NCBI GenBank assembly: GCA_021029095.1
Contig: JAJOHG010000196.1
Span: forward strand, 1 to 46,831
DNA from: Phellopilus nigrolimitatus
Taxonomy: Eukaryota; Basidiomycota; Agaricomycetes; Hymenochaetales; Hymenochaetaceae
DNA: 46,831 bases
Direction of reading: 5' to 3'
Both the position numbers and the translations under genes were made by a program. Of this stretch, positions 1 through 11,596 are shown in pieces. Below the pieces are notes generated by a model that had not been told where the DNA came from, searched no databases, and saw only the letters and a list, made by a program, of their open reading frames with translations. Numbering within the stretch: position 1 is the stretch's first letter; the number at the start of each line of letters is the position of its first letter.

Positions 1-257
1 TACTAAGTCCCGGTCTTGATGTGCTTCTCGGCATCTCTGGCACATACACGACTAGTTGTTAATCAGACCTGCTCATTGTTCCCAACGGTATGATCAAAGA
101 TCTTTCGTCCGTCCAATCACGAAAACACCCATGTTCCGCATATATGCTCGACCGGGTATCCGAGAAAGTCCTGTATTGACCAGGACGGCATCGTTTCCAT
201 CCCTGTCTACGCGGTACAGGACCGATTCTCCAACAATGTTGGCCCAAAGGATGAAGG
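1..257. other. Window edge downstream of the F-box gene
   Basis: Nothing certain is annotated here. On the - strand an open frame runs from a possible acceptor at about 307 down to a TGA at 94-96, giving about 70 residues that look protein-like (it includes ILWANIVGES and VLYRVDRDGND). It is out of frame with the F-box gene that ends at 258. It may be a frameshifted continuation of that gene or the last exon of another. Confidence 0.3.
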
Positions 258-1908
258 TCAAGTCGGCGGAAATGTTCCCGGACGTAAGGCGTAAGACTGG
301 GGTATACTGTATGCATCCTCATATTCCTGGCGAATATGCAAGGCACGCAAGGATAGCACATTACTTAGAAGCCCGAGGAGATCAATCTATAGAGCAGAAC
401 ACGATGAGTCACATTGAGTGCAATCGAGGGACGCACAACTCACGACTGAATCGAATTTTATAGCTGGAACTTTCACATCACGATAAACACGTCGGATGCG
501 CGGGCCTAAAATGCCGACCGACATCCGTCTACTTTGATAGGGGCAGTTCATGAAGATCCCGAACTCGACAAGATCCGAAGACATGGCGAGAAAAGTAGCG
601 AACTTCTCGAACAGTGATTCAAGCGGTTGCACATTCACGACGATTTCGAGGCAACGAAGGCTGGGAAGACGGCCTAAGAAATGTGCACTAGGCTGACCCA
701 AGATATGTCTATCCTGGAGATGGGATAGTGTGTATGAAAGCCGTACATGCCTCAGTTGAGTGCGAGTAGGGAATGTCGGGAAATTCATGACCGCCGTGCC
801 TTCGAGATAAAGACTTCCTAGGTTCGGCAGGTCTTCCGAAGGAAAGTTACTTGGAGAAAACCCATTTCCTAGCCGAAGCTGAGTTATCGAAGGATGTTTC
901 GAAAAAAAGGGGCTTTTGACCGACAGGTGCATGCAGCTAAAGGATAACTCTGCCCTTCTTAATTCAGGGAATATAACGCCAAGACTAATCTGGTAGTCAC
1001 TTTCCAAAATATACAGCAACACCATATGCAAATCCTTAAGTCTCGGAGTCCTGGAAAGGAACTCCAAAATGACCCCGATGTCGCCATCGTCGAGTTCTGA
1101 CGAATTGTTGTGTAGATAAAAGCTTTCGAGGCAGGGAAACTCTGTCGTCGAAAAATGCCGCTTTCAGAATTTAAATCAGGGCTATCGTTCTGGGAACTTC
1201 AGACAAAAGACTTAAGCTCACCATAATTTTTTTATCAAATCTTTCATTTTCGATGTAGAAGTGTAACTCCTTCAAGTTCCCTGATGAATGCATAATATCT
1301 TTCCAGACTTGCAAGGGCACCTGCGCATTATCGAGCCCCCATTCTGAAGTATCTCGTGCCATCATGGAGAAGTGCTTGAGATGGCCGGGATGGCCACCGG
1401 GGGTGATCAGAGTAAAAACTTCTGCAAGAATCTGATAAAGACTCTCTGAAATAATCTTGGTAGAAGGATCATTTATGAATGATCTCCGTAATGAGGTTGG
1501 AAAAGACAAAGGAGTCGAGCCAACGTTCCACTTCATCGCAGGTTCGAGTCGTGTCAATCTGAGGTGCTCGCAAGATGCAGTGATCTCCGGGTGTGCGGAG
1601 ATGAAGCATTTGAAGGAAGCGATGTCCTTTAGAGCGATACGAACATCGCGAACCAACTCGCGGACTAACATCTGGTGGAAGAATCGATTGCATCGCGAGA
1701 GCGATGAAAGATCGCCTGAGCTAGACGCTTTCGAGCCTATACATACGACGAGCTCTGGAACAGACAGACACCGAGCGGTCGCTTCCTTTTCAGAACACAG
1801 AGATAGCATCGAATTTGTCTGACGAGGTGGGTTGCCCAGTACCGCTTTAGTGTCTTCGGAGCCAAATCGAGGTGTTTGGTTTATATTTGTTCCAAAGGCC
1901 ATCGCCAT
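258..1908 (-). CDS. F-box/leucine-rich-repeat-like protein
   Basis: Probable substrate-recognition subunit of an SCF ubiquitin ligase, one of the greatly expanded Agaricomycete F-box families. Three exons are proposed: 1222-1908, 444-1160 and 258-386, with introns of 61 and 57 nt that keep frame (510 codons). The F-box-like helices lie near residues 45-85 (SVPELVVCIG, then DLSSLSRCNRFFHQ). The rest is leucine-rich, with LRR-like stretches such as LPNLGSLYLEG, LPSLRCLEIVV and LSLRALHIRQ. The first exon-2 frame ends in a TAG that coincides exactly with the proposed acceptor at 387, so splicing into the third exon is more likely than termination. The start at 1908 is chosen because an upstream in-frame ATG (2094) lies inside a transposable element. 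Exact family and substrate are unknown. Confidence 0.7.
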
Positions 1909-2087
1909 CAATTCGTTCTTATTTTGAAGGCCTTGACGAGCGAGCATCGACACCGCCAAAAGAGCGACTTGTTCAGTTACGGTAGGAATGGTCGACAACA
2001 GTCGCGAACGGAGAGCCGGTTTGTCCCGTTGGCAATGGTGTGCCGTGTGCAAATGCGATAAATAGCAAGATACAAAATTTCTGCTTA

Positions 2088-2588
2088 CAGTCAAACCTCT
2101 CGTTAAGCATCCTTGTAGTTAAGCATTACCTGTCATTAAGCATAGAAATTTGGGTCCACCGACTTGGTAGATACGAAAATAAGGGTCCATTAAGCATAAT
2201 TGTAGCTAGGCATTAAGCATAGAGCTTTTTGAAAAAATAATTGGGAATATGCTTAATGAGAGGTACTCAAACATTTGGCGGCATTGTAATTTTTTGTGTT
2301 TGGCAAGCTCATTGGCCGAGTTACAGCCACAATTATTCAAGCCACACCCATAAAGTAATTCTCATTTAATTTTTAGGCTAATAATGAGCATGTTCCCAAG
2401 TTTGAGGTTGCCAGAGTCTGAGCCCGAGCTACTTTTCTCATTATCCGGCAGTTATGTGATTTTGGGCAAGAGCAGAAACTAAAGTATTTCATTATGTAAT
2501 ATATGCAAAGCCGGCGATAAGCATAACCCTTCGTTAAGCATGACCTGAGGTGTCCACCGAGGGCTATGCTTAACGAGAGGTTTGACTG
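2088..2588. mobile_element. Non-autonomous Tc1/mariner-pogo-type MITE
   Basis: A 501 bp element with perfect 23 bp terminal inverted repeats (2088-2110 and 2566-2588) that start CAGTCAAACCTC. It is flanked by TA on both sides (2086-2087 and 2589-2590), the target duplication of Tc1/mariner elements. A CAGT terminus with a following AAACCTC is common in pogo/Tigger-like elements. No transposase fragment is seen inside, so the element must be mobilised in trans. It lies about 180 bp upstream of the F-box start and may affect its promoter. Confidence 0.8.
2103..2573. repeat. Iterated TTAAGCAT motif inside the MITE
   Basis: The octamer TTAAGCAT, which is the inner end of the terminal repeat, recurs through the element: 2103-2110, 2119-2126, 2136-2143, 2190-2197, 2213-2220 and 2534-2541 on +, and reversed at 2249-2256 and 2566-2573. 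A near copy (ATAAGCAT) lies at 2517-2524. Such clustering could be subterminal transposase-binding sites; that role is inference. Confidence 0.75.
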
Positions 2589-2590
2589 TA

Positions 2591-3086
2591 TATGCATTCT
2601 GCTTACTAATCTACCCAGTTCGTCGATACCTGTAACCATGCCTTCTAAACCGAGTATCTGAAACCCTTTTGAAAAAGGAGGCGGGAAGTGATAGCCAACC
2701 ATACACTCCTCCACGGTGCGTGAGTATGTTCTGCATAAAGTGATGCTTTGCATGCAACATGATGTACGTTTACTGTGGGATAAGAAATGTTGCGAGACGT
2801 ATCCTGCACCGCCGCCACTCTAGCCCTGCTATCTGATAAAATAAAAAATAAAAAAGAATAAGTGCGCTCTGTGACGAAGGGAGAAGAAAAGGTTACATAA
2901 CGTACATAATTTCGGCCGAGTCCGGCAACTTCGGATCCGAGTCCGGGTTGCGGATCGCGCGCGATCCTGAGCGGCGATGGCGTTGCCCAATGCCAAACGC
3001 GCGCTACTCGCTCGTCGCTGACATGGACTGTCCTGGGCGCCTCTTAATCTTCAACAGCGCCAGTCGTCTTCCAAGGGCGGTCGACG
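2591..3086. other. Intergenic, promoter of the permease gene
   Basis: No gene is supported. A - strand open frame (about 2600-2753) has no recognisable content. The stretch 2830-3000 is the likely promoter and 5' UTR of the permease at 3087; no clear TATA box is seen. Confidence 0.5.
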
Positions 3087-5440
3087 ATGAGCTCGAACAA
3101 CGAACAGTTTGAAGAAAGCTCCGCACCGACGCTGTATGAACGGGAACCTCTGCTAGGAGCACAGCGTCGACAATCCGCGCCTTACGGTCGGGACGCGACT
3201 GCAAAAGACTCTGCAAATGGGGCGGCTTGGAATTTGGGCGATGGCGATGGTACGCTGGTTTCTTTTTACGAAGAAGATTCTGTTGAAACGTTCTGGCTTG
3301 CAGCGACAAGCGGCGAGTCCTTCGACAACGTCCCGCAAGACAAACGGCAGCTAGGTAACATCACAGTTTTGGACTTCATGAAGATGTACACTGAGACAAC
3401 CTGATACAAAGGTCTCGTCAGCGCAGTATTTCTGATATTCAACCGTGTGATCGGGACTGGGTGCGTTTTCCCGTCGGAGTTGCAGACCATGTTAACTAAA
3501 TTAATATTCGCAGAATCTACGCCACGCCAAGTCTCATTCTGCAATCGTCTGGGAGCATCGGCATGTCGCTTGTCATGTGGCTTCTGGGAGCCACTATAGC
3601 GGCGGCTGGGACGGCGGTGTTCATCGAGCTTGGAACGGTGAGCATCACAGTGTTATAATCTTTCTTACCCTTTATTGAGTAGAGGCAGGGGCTGCCGCGC
3701 AGCGGTGGAGAGAAAAACTACCTCGAATTTATCTTTCGTCGGCCGAAATTCCTTGCGAGCTGTGTCTACGCGATAATTGCAGTCCTTATAGTATGTGTTT
3801 CCCCTGCCTCCTTGCCTCCACCCTCGTTCAGATGAATGAACATTTACTATTAGGGCTGGGCAGCTGCTGGTGCCGTCGTCTTCGGCGAATGTACGCATTC
3901 TACCGACCATCTGAGCTCTTCTTTCCTGACATCGATTCCAGACGTCGTCCACGCGCTCGCCATCCCGGTCACGCCGACCAACACGCGTCTCGTCGGCGCC
4001 CTCGCGCTCACCGCCGCCTTCCTCCTGCACAGCACGCATCTGAAGTGGGGCCTGCGTCTCCAGAACGCGCTCGGCTTCTTCATCCTACTCGTCATGGTCT
4101 TCATCGTGCTCATGGGCGTGCTCGTGCTCGCGCTCCCCGGCCTGGCGCCCGTGGGCCGGACAGACAACCTGGAGTGGTCGAATATGTGGGCGGGTACGCG
4201 ATTCGAAGCGAATGCGTTTGTCACGGCGCTGTACAGCGTCAGCTGGTGCGTCCGCTTCCGACTCTCCCGGTTTTCGGAATTCTGACTGCCTTTTCGAAGG
4301 TCCTTTGTTGGATACTCGAATGCGAACTATGCTCTCTCGGAGGTGCGGGACCCTGTACGCACGATCAAGCGCGCAGCGCCGCTTGCGATGCTCTGCGTCA
4401 CGCTCGTCTATATTCTTGTCAACGTCTCCTATTTCGCTGTGGTCTCGAAGGAAGACATCCTCGATGGCGGGAGAATTGTCGCGTATGTGCTTGTGCAAAG
4501 TAATGGGCATACCATTTCATTCATGTGCTGTTCATCAGAGCGTTGTTCTTTCGGAACCTTTTTGGACCGCAGACTGAAAGGGTACGTGAAGCGACCTGCC
4601 TCAGCGCTTCATCTGAGCCAACGCGTCGCATTTCACAGATAGTTAGCATGATCATCGCGCTTTCCGTCTTCGGCAACATGATGGCCGTCCAATTCACCCA
4701 AGGGCGAGGTAATACATTTCCCTCGCCACGTTCATCCGAAACCTTCTTCTGACACGCCGTTTCGTCGATCCCAGTCATCCAAGAACTCGGCCGCGAGGGC
4801 ATCCTCCCATATTCCTCATGGTTCGCCAGCAACAAGCCATACAACGCCCCCTTCGCAGGGATGTTCGCCCAGTGGGTCGTGTGCGTGATCACCGCGACCG
4901 TGCCTCCGCCAGGCGACGCGTTCACTTTCATCCTGCAACGTGCGTCTCCCTACCCAATAATATTAAATAACTTCTTACGGCTTTTCAGTCTCCTCCTACC
5001 CGCTCGTACTGACGAATATCGCCATCTCGGCGGGTCTGCTCTTCCTGCACACGCGTCGCGCGCGTGCACGCGGCTGGGCATGGGCGCCGCCGTTCCGCGC
5101 GTGGGGTGCCGCGACCGCGGCCTTCCTCGTCGCGAACATCTTCCTCGCCGTCGTGCCGCTCGTCCCACCTGCGCCTGGCTCCGCCGTCTACGCGCACCTC
5201 CCGTATTACGTGTGTTTGCGCTTTCGGTTTTCTTGTGTCTGTGATCCTAGTTTGTTCTGATCTTATTACGGACAGCTACACGTCGTCGTCTCCCTTGGCA
5301 TTGCGGTACTGGGCGCGGTGTATTGGTATGTCTGGTGTGTGTATCTTCCGAGGAAGAAGGGCTACGCTCTAGTGAGGGAATTCGTCATTCAAGAGGACGG
5401 TGTCTCGCGGAATGTGTTTATGAAGGTACCTGTAGAGTAA
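3087..5440 (+). CDS. MUP1-like high-affinity amino-acid (methionine-type) permease
   Basis: Plasma-membrane amino-acid/polyamine/organocation transporter of the fungal MUP1 branch, whose known member imports methionine in yeast. Twelve exons with eleven introns (46-66 nt: 3355-3411, 3461-3513, 3638-3688, 3791-3853, 3891-3941, 4246-4299, 4483-4538, 4582-4638, 4709-4774, 4940-4988, 5210-5275) give an uninterrupted 576-residue protein. After an 85-residue hydrophilic N-terminus come the first helix with FNRVIGTGIYATPS, then GLPRSGGEKNYLEFIFRRP, GWAA and GEYVVHAL, LKWGLRLQNALGFF, GYSNANYALSEVRDPVRTIK, and VIQELGREGILPYSSWFASN; all are MUP1-branch signatures. About twelve membrane segments are expected. 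Substrate is inferred from the family; other neutral amino acids are possible. All splice phases agree, so the model is secure. Confidence 0.93.
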
Positions 5441-5847
5441 CCCTTCCTTGGCCAAGGCACGGCAATTTAGAAGCAAATTCCAAATAATTAGAAATGATAT
5501 ATTTTCAGCTGAACGCGACTTCGACGCCATTTCTTCACTGGAACAGGTCGAAATTGTATGCTTGGATTAAACAGAAAATCCCATGCCCTTAGGAGCCTGA
5601 TTTTCCACATTGCTGTGTACATACGAAAGTTCAAGAAATCCTCCTATAATTCTTTTACCAAACGGTATGGATTCGACAAGTACAATTGATGACAAGATAC
5701 TGATTTATTGGACTAGAAATACAACGCTTGTGTGTGATTTTCTTCTCTTTTGCTGCGCAAGTCTCATGAGCAAGACTGGGACACGTCAAGAGTCGATCAA
5801 TCACACTCACCGTCAGAGTAAACGCAAGCCTACACTTGGAAGTCCCG
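5441..5847. other. Intergenic between convergent genes
   Basis: 3' flanks of the permease and of the small gene on the - strand. AT-rich, with no coding signal that I trust. Confidence 0.5.
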
Positions 5848-6270
5848 TTATCTCTCATCAACATGGCTCTTCAAGTCTTCTGCGCGCTTCGTGCCCCACT
5901 GGTCCTGCCCGAGCTCCTGCTTCTTGCGCCCCGTCTGGCCGTCGTGGTGGAGCTCGGCGCTCGTCTGGCCCTGGCCGGGGTGGCCGTAACCATCATGGAC
6001 GTCCCCAGACGTCGCGCCAGTGAGCGTGTCCTCTGCAGCCGGCGGCGTCGCGTATGGGTCGGCGTCGACGACGCGGTCGTGCACGAAGGTACGCACACCG
6101 TCTGGGTTGTTGTCGGCGAGCTGGTCGCGCGCGCCGGTGACGTTGGGCTGCGGCGGCGGGCCTGGGGAGAAGGAAGTTAAATTATTACTTCTTTTTTTTC
6201 GCGCCAACGTGAGGGTTCGCTCACCGCCGGGAAAGACGGCGCGGATGTTCTGGTTCGCGTTTGCGGACAT
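5848..6270 (-). CDS. Small hydrophilic Gly/His-rich protein, function unknown
   Basis: I do not recognise a named family with certainty. The reading frame is open across 140 codons. A GT-AG intron of 63 nt (6162-6224) with good borders would remove 21 in-frame residues and leave 119 residues starting MSANANQNIRAVFPGG. A second in-frame intron is possible near 6023-6086. The C-terminal half has GYGHPGQGQTSAELHHDGQ and a basic and charged end. It is strongly hydrophilic with no membrane segment, as in small stress-induced basidiomycete proteins. A TATA box lies 85-92 bp upstream, which is uncommon in this window and suggests regulated or high expression. Confidence 0.65.
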   Translation of the reverse strand: MSANANQNIRAVFPGGERTLTLARKKRSNNLTSFSPGPPPQPNVTGARDQLADNNPDGVRTFVHDRVVDADPYATPPAAEDTLTGATSGDVHDGYGHPGQGQTSAELHHDGQTGRKKQELGQDQWGTKRAEDLKSHVDER

Positions 6271-6354
6271 TGTGTTTTTGGTGATAAGAAAAGGATTTGA
6301 GCGTGCGGTGAGGGTGAAAGTATGGGCTGGTCTTTACGATTTACAGTATGCTCG

Positions 6355-6362
6355 TTTATATA
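6355..6362 (-). promoter_or_regulatory. TATA box of the small protein gene
   Basis: TATATAAA read on the - strand, 85-92 bp upstream of the ATG at 6270, a normal distance for a fungal TATA element. Confidence 0.6.
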
Positions 6363-6809
6363 GCCCTCCCTAGCATCCCAATGCATTGCTATTAATAAGC
6401 AGTTGAGGTCATAGCGCCATGTGGCGACGTCACTCTGATGCCGCGCAGGAGGGATGACGATGTGGGTCCAAAATGATCGACAAACACTCCGAAAGGCAAT
6501 GTGACTTGTGTCCTGAACTTGCTGTCTGTGGATCAGAGCGAGGCGATCGCTGGTACTGGTGATGATAATAAATCCACTTTCTAGGGCAGAAAGAGGGAAA
6601 TAATTAATGATTGAAAAAGTCGGGTTACAATCTGCAATGGTTTAAACTAGAAAACTTTCCACTACGGTAAAAGGAGCCCGAACAGAGAGTACAGGTAGAC
6701 TGCGACACCGCTCTGCATGGTTAGTTATTATAAAAGAGCTCCTTAATGAAACAACGCGCACTAAAATGCTGGTGTATTATAGTAAGAAAGGACCGTCTTG
6801 ACATAGACC
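6363..6809. other. Intergenic
   Basis: Promoter region of the small gene and 3' flank of coiled-coil gene C. No gene, tRNA or repeat seen. Confidence 0.5.
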
Positions 6810-8248
6810 TCAGCGTGGCTCTGTTCGCTTATTCGACTCATGGAGAGCAGTGACATAAGCGAGCAAAGTTTTCGATGATGCTTTGACCTTCTCGTTGGAC
6901 TTGTCGAGTTCTGAGAAGAAAGATTCCTTAATAAATAATAATGAGTGAACGAGTTTAGAGTGGCAAGGAAGAATCGTTGAGAACCTCGCTTTGCTTCTGA
7001 TTTAGCGCTTCCTGTATAACATCTATCTGTTTCAAGAACTATGGATGGATGTGGAAAATAAGACGCACGCGACGACCAAAGCACTGTTAATAAAATAAAA
7101 TAAAACAGTACCAAAGCTCACCTCTTTCCAAATATCAGCGATACTAGATGACAGCATTGTAGTCAAGACATTTCCGGCACACACAACTGCACGCTCTCGA
7201 AGCGCGAGATTCTCTCGAGTATCATGTAGCTTCTCCCTGCTGGTGTCGAAGTCTGAATGTCTCTGATTGGATTATGTACCAGATGGCTTAATGAAAGTGA
7301 CGAACACTGTCCTGTCACTCGGTGCATACGAGCGTCGAGCTTGGCCCCAGCTGGAACTACTCGCAAGAGCCAGTTTGCATAAGTAATCTGGAGTCCGGCC
7401 ATCACGCTGCTACTCACCTATCGTGAAAGGTTTGAAACAAAGACGTGCGACCTTCCGAAAAGGTTGACTAATGGGCTCGACTCGGTGTGAAACAAAATTA
7501 CCTCAATAAATACACTGATGGCCGACTAATGTGAATAAAATAAGGACTTGTATAATAAGAAGGCTCACGCTTTGTTCGCAATTGTACGAAGACCTTCACG
7601 TTTTAAAGCCTTTCTTTCCAATGCACAAGAGTGAGACGCGACAGACAGTTGGCTTTCCAGAATTAAGAGCTTCTCCGCCAATTCTTCAGCCCTTCTCCGA
7701 TCCTGGTCGGTATTAATCCCCTATATAGCGATGGACATATGAAGAAAATACTTAATTAAAGGCTAAATGGAAGCCTACCATTCTGTAGCTACTCAGCTCC
7801 TTGCTCTTCTCTTCCAGACCGATCCCGGCTGTACGGAGAAAACGATACAGGTCGCCCGTAAAGTCTGTTTACCTGCTGTTACCCAAAGCCGAATTGAGAC
7901 AGAAGCTGCACGAACCTTCAAATACTCGATGATAAATAGAAGATAGCCTGTGAGAGCTCAGCAAGATTGCGTTAAATGTCTATGGAATATGTTTAGTGGT
8001 GACCTTAAAAACAAAAAATCATGAACCTCGGTGCTTACTTGGGAGAGTTCGATCCACTGGGCATCCGAAGCTGCGTCGGAGCCATTTATTTCTTTCGCAA
8101 GACTTCCAACGACCTCTTGAATGGCTCCTTTTGCGGTGCGGGTGTCCTCTCCGAGTCGGACAAGCTCGTCCTGTGAGGCTGCAGGCCGCCGCTCAGGGCG
8201 AGCCCGATTCTTCCTGGGCGAGGCTTTGTTCTCTTTCTTAGGCAGCAT
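6810..8248 (-). CDS. Coiled-coil protein C, member of a three-gene local family
   Basis: Function not known. Multi-exon model: exon 1 at 8039-8248 encodes a basic N-terminus (KKENKASPRKNRARPERR) and a first helix. Further exons carry NFTGDLYRFLRTAG, a long charged helix (DQDRRRAEELAEKLLILESQ), and SREKLHDTRENLALRERAV ending in IADIWKE. The final exon begins ESFFSELDKSNEKV and stops at 6810. The DF/NF-x-x-x-x-x-RFL helix, the '-W' helix before the penultimate intron and the short last helical exon match genes B and A in order and spacing. A moderately hydrophobic stretch (GLQITYANWLLRVVPAG) lies about midway. Exon borders in the middle (7280-7560) are not settled. The strand and order are the same as in B and A. 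Confidence 0.5.
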
Positions 8249-9162
8249 GGATTGAGTTACGAAATAGAATAAGACGCGAAAGCGAAGACTGGTAGGAGGT
8301 AACTGCGGGAGACTCGGCTTGCATCGATTTAACGGCCTGAGGAAAGCGGTGGCTGGGCGACGCCGTGGTCTGTGCGCCCAAGGCTGTCACATTAATAAAG
8401 TGAATTATAATTTATAAAAAAGCCAGAAATTAAGCTCTGCACATGTAAAGCTTGCAAGCGCCCTAGCTTGGATATGTATACACCATTCACAGCATAGCTG
8501 CCTTCGCAAACTAATCTGAGTCGTGGCCAACACAAGCCAGATCACCGTTGGTCCTCAGACAGGCAATCATGCGCCGGACATGAATTTCGCCTGGCGCCCA
8601 TCTCCCTTCAAGCTCCAACATCCATCTGTTCATGATGCTCCTCCATGATGCCTGCCTTATACAGACGAAAGCGGCATGCCGGCTTCAGAAGTTCTTGGGA
8701 CCGTCGGCGATCTCTTCGGACTACATGTATTATAATTTAAGGTTACAACTATCATTACTATCTTAATGGCATCCTAATGGTCGTTTCATAAGCTCTTTTT
8801 TCACGACAGATTATTGGACTCCTTAATATCAGTCACATTGTTTATACTGTATATAATATAACTGTTGAAGATTTTTACGATGAGGAGCGCCTTGGACACC
8901 ATGGTGAAAGGGACACCGGTTAATGATGATGAAGCAAGAGATCTCCCATCTCACAACTCTAAAGTGCCTGAAGAGTCTGAGGAGATCGCCGGTGGTTGCC
9001 TCTCCCGCGCTGATCAAGAACTTGATGCAATTCGTAGTAACCATGGGAAGTTGACATATCACTATTACTTAAATATGTTTCTAGAAAAGCGAGGTCCGAA
9101 GCACAAAGAAGACAGACAAGGCATGAAGTCAAAAGCACATCTAAAAATAAAGGCGCGAAATA
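8249..9162. other. Intergenic between coiled-coil genes C and B
   Basis: Mostly without coding signal. A + strand ORF at 8880-9179 (99 codons, acidic then basic, MRSALDTMVKGTPVNDDEA) slightly overlaps the 3' end of gene B. It has no recognised domain and I do not call it a gene. Confidence 0.4.
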
Positions 9163-10694
9163 CTATGCTCTCTTCCTAAGGAACGTTTTCCGGAATGGAC
9201 CACCGCTAGGCTTCTTGGAGTGCATAAATGCGATAAAGCTATCTTTAAGAGAAATATACTGCTCCTGCAGTGCATCTACCCTGTCATTAAAAAGCTATGA
9301 AACGACGATAAATTCCATGAGAGAGGTACGAAGAACGAAAAGCTCACGGCTTCGTGGGTGACTTCGGCTTCAGACATAATCCTTAACTCTTCCTGAAGTG
9401 CTTTTGTGTCGGCACTTAGCTAGATCAACAAACTATAAGAGACATTTGTTTCCGAGGAGTTCTCAACTTACAGTCATCCAGGTGTTCGCTAAAAGAGCAA
9501 TACGGCCTTCATTTGTTTTGATGCGCTCGCAGCACTTTTGCGTCAGAGTCTGCCACATTTTCGTATGTTTTCGCAGCTCGATTTTTTCGTCGTCGTTCGC
9601 TTTCAGTCGTCGGCGCAGGTCAGATAATTCTTTACCTTAAGATAAATAAGTACGGCATAGTGAACTGATTATAGAACTTCACGTACCACGAGGAAGACTG
9701 GATCGGTTCGCTGCGGCGATATCTCCTGAGTCGAGCTGCCAATCGTTCAATACATGTAGACGTCAAGGAGAACATTTGGACGACAAAGATATACTAACCT
9801 TGCCATCAAGTCTGTGCAGGAGATGTCCTTGAGTCAGGCGGCTCTAAGGGTAAAAATAAAGATAGGACTCACTGATTGATCTGTTCGCTTAGAGCCTCAT
9901 GATCCTGCTCTATGTGTTCCTTGATATTAGGCGCGTACGCTTTTAACCGCACTTCAATTAGTCTAACGGCATGATTGAGTTCGGTGGCCCTCGCTTGAAG
10001 CCTATAGAGTTTTTCGGTATTTGAACCAAATGCCTCCGACAATTTCTATTCTAGCATCAGGAACGCCGTACCAATGGAATCAGAAGGCGGCAGGTATTCC
10101 ACATACCTCTTTAAACTTCTGCAATTCTTTGAGTTTGTCCTGTACAGTCGCTTTTTTGTTTTCGAGAAAGTGGCGGAAGCTCGAGGAAAAGTCTAAATCC
10201 GATGTGACAATTACCAATCAGTCGCGAAACAAATTAGAAGTCGAACGGTTTAAATACCTTCAATGCATTGTGCGCCAGCTCTCGCCACGCCGTGCATTCC
10301 TGATGCAATTGAATCGAACTTCTAAAAGACCGATCGGCCTATATGAGTATCCGAGAAGAAAACGTCTAAGAGACCTTTATGAAAGACTTGCCTCTGTGTT
10401 TTGGTTCCAATTATTGCATAATTCCAGGACCGGCTTGTGGATCCGTTCGATTTCGGCCCCAGGACCGTCGGCCATTCTATTCAAATCGTGCATGACCTCT
10501 TCAAGAGCTTGTTTAAGATGACACAGGTCTTCAGACATTTTCGCCGAGTCGACGGGAGCACGCTGGCGGGCCTATTAGAAACAAAGCGTTAAGAGCGCTC
10601 GATTTCTTTCCAAATCAGTGATTACACAGACCTCCCCACTACGATGGGTTGTCCTTGAGTTTGAAAAAATGTTGGTCGAGCTATCCACAGTCAT
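9163..10694 (-). CDS. Coiled-coil protein B, paralogue without a hydrophobic segment
   Basis: Function not known. Supported exons include 10632-10694, 10392-10571, 10258-10321, 10107-10192 and 9873-10033, then a 13-nt microexon (LDGK) and further short exons ending at a TAG at 9163. Phases agree wherever checked. The intron after 10392 starts with GCAAGT, a consensus GC-AG donor. Charged amphipathic helices fill the protein: MSEDLCHLKQALEEVMHDLN, IEDFSSSFRHFLENKK, then KELSDLRRRLKANDDEK and LFNDRVDALQEQYISLKDS, with a basic C-terminus. The segment AGAQCIEDFSSSFRHFLE aligns with AGAQVMRDFVGSFGRFLM of gene A, showing common descent. At the point where A has a hydrophobic exon, B has only a short polar linker (LDSGDIAAANRSS). 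Confidence 0.6.
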
Positions 10695-11590
10695 CTTGCA
10701 AGGAGAGTCAAACAGTTATGTGGCTGGGGTCGCTGTAGAGACTCAGAGTGTCCGTCTCGATATATATATGGGGGCTCATCTGACTTGCTCGCACAGCTTG
10801 GGCGTTTTCTGCTGTCGAGGCGAATACTGAGTTGAGCGCTACGCAGTTGGAATTTGATCTTCCATGCTCATGATTCCGCCGCCGTGGCGCCGCTCGCCGC
10901 TCGCCACTCGTTGAGCGCCGAATTCCACAAACACACTGCAACCACCAAGACAGAGGCGTCTACCAGATATTCGTATGTCAGGACATTATATTAACCAGCG
11001 TCAAGCTGATTAGGCGCCATTGGCATCGCAAGAACCTCCATGTGCGTCGCTGCTGGCGCGCTCGTCTTGTCTTATGTTTCCGATTGCGAGTTATGTTCTG
11101 TCAGCGAATATTCCACATGAGATGAATATCCTCCAATAGTGGGCTCCGCACAGGAATGGTATAAAGCAGCTTCCAATCCATTAGACGAGGCGCCACCACC
11201 AGTGAAATATGTTTAGATGGATATCGATCAATACACGCACGATTTGGTGCCTCGTGCACGACCTTCGTGCCTTCGTCCACACACCACTTGCCTTTATCCA
11301 CGCGCCACTTGCCAACATCTTGCACAGCAAATCTGAGATGTAGCAGACTTTGAAGAGATCGTCGGGCAACGCTTATGATATCTCCGTCCATCCCGCAGAT
11401 GCCGTACGCCACAGAAGGAAATAGCCTCGCCGGTGTCAGATACACGAGGAAAACAGGCGAGGTTTCGAGTACAAGGGCTTCGCCGCCATCAGTTTTTAGC
11501 GAACAGCAAATCATCCCATCACATTTGTAGAGGAGAAATTAAGTCTTTAACAGTAACCACTGTCTTTGAGGAGCTCGAGGAACAGAAACA
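10695..11590. other. Intergenic upstream of gene B
   Basis: Contains the promoter of B (a TATATATA run at 10760-10767 is a possible TATA element, about 70 bp upstream). A 137-codon - strand ORF (11101-11514) shows no domain, splice pattern or similarity to neighbours and is not called. Confidence 0.4.
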
Positions 11591-11596
11591 AAATAA

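Noticed and set aside
2100..2600. CRISPR-like or tandem repeat array
   Set aside because: The repeated octamers have irregular spacing, occur in both orientations and lie within TIRs with a TA duplication, so a MITE explains them.
2373..2753. 126-codon - strand ORF overlapping the MITE
   Set aside because: Half of it is transposable-element sequence and the rest has no recognisable domain or splice context.
8865..9179. 104-codon + strand ORF
   Set aside because: Overlaps the 3' end of gene B on the other strand, no domain, composition explained by local codon pattern.
11101..11514. 137-codon - strand ORF
   Set aside because: No similarity, no introns, no conserved motif; treated as chance.
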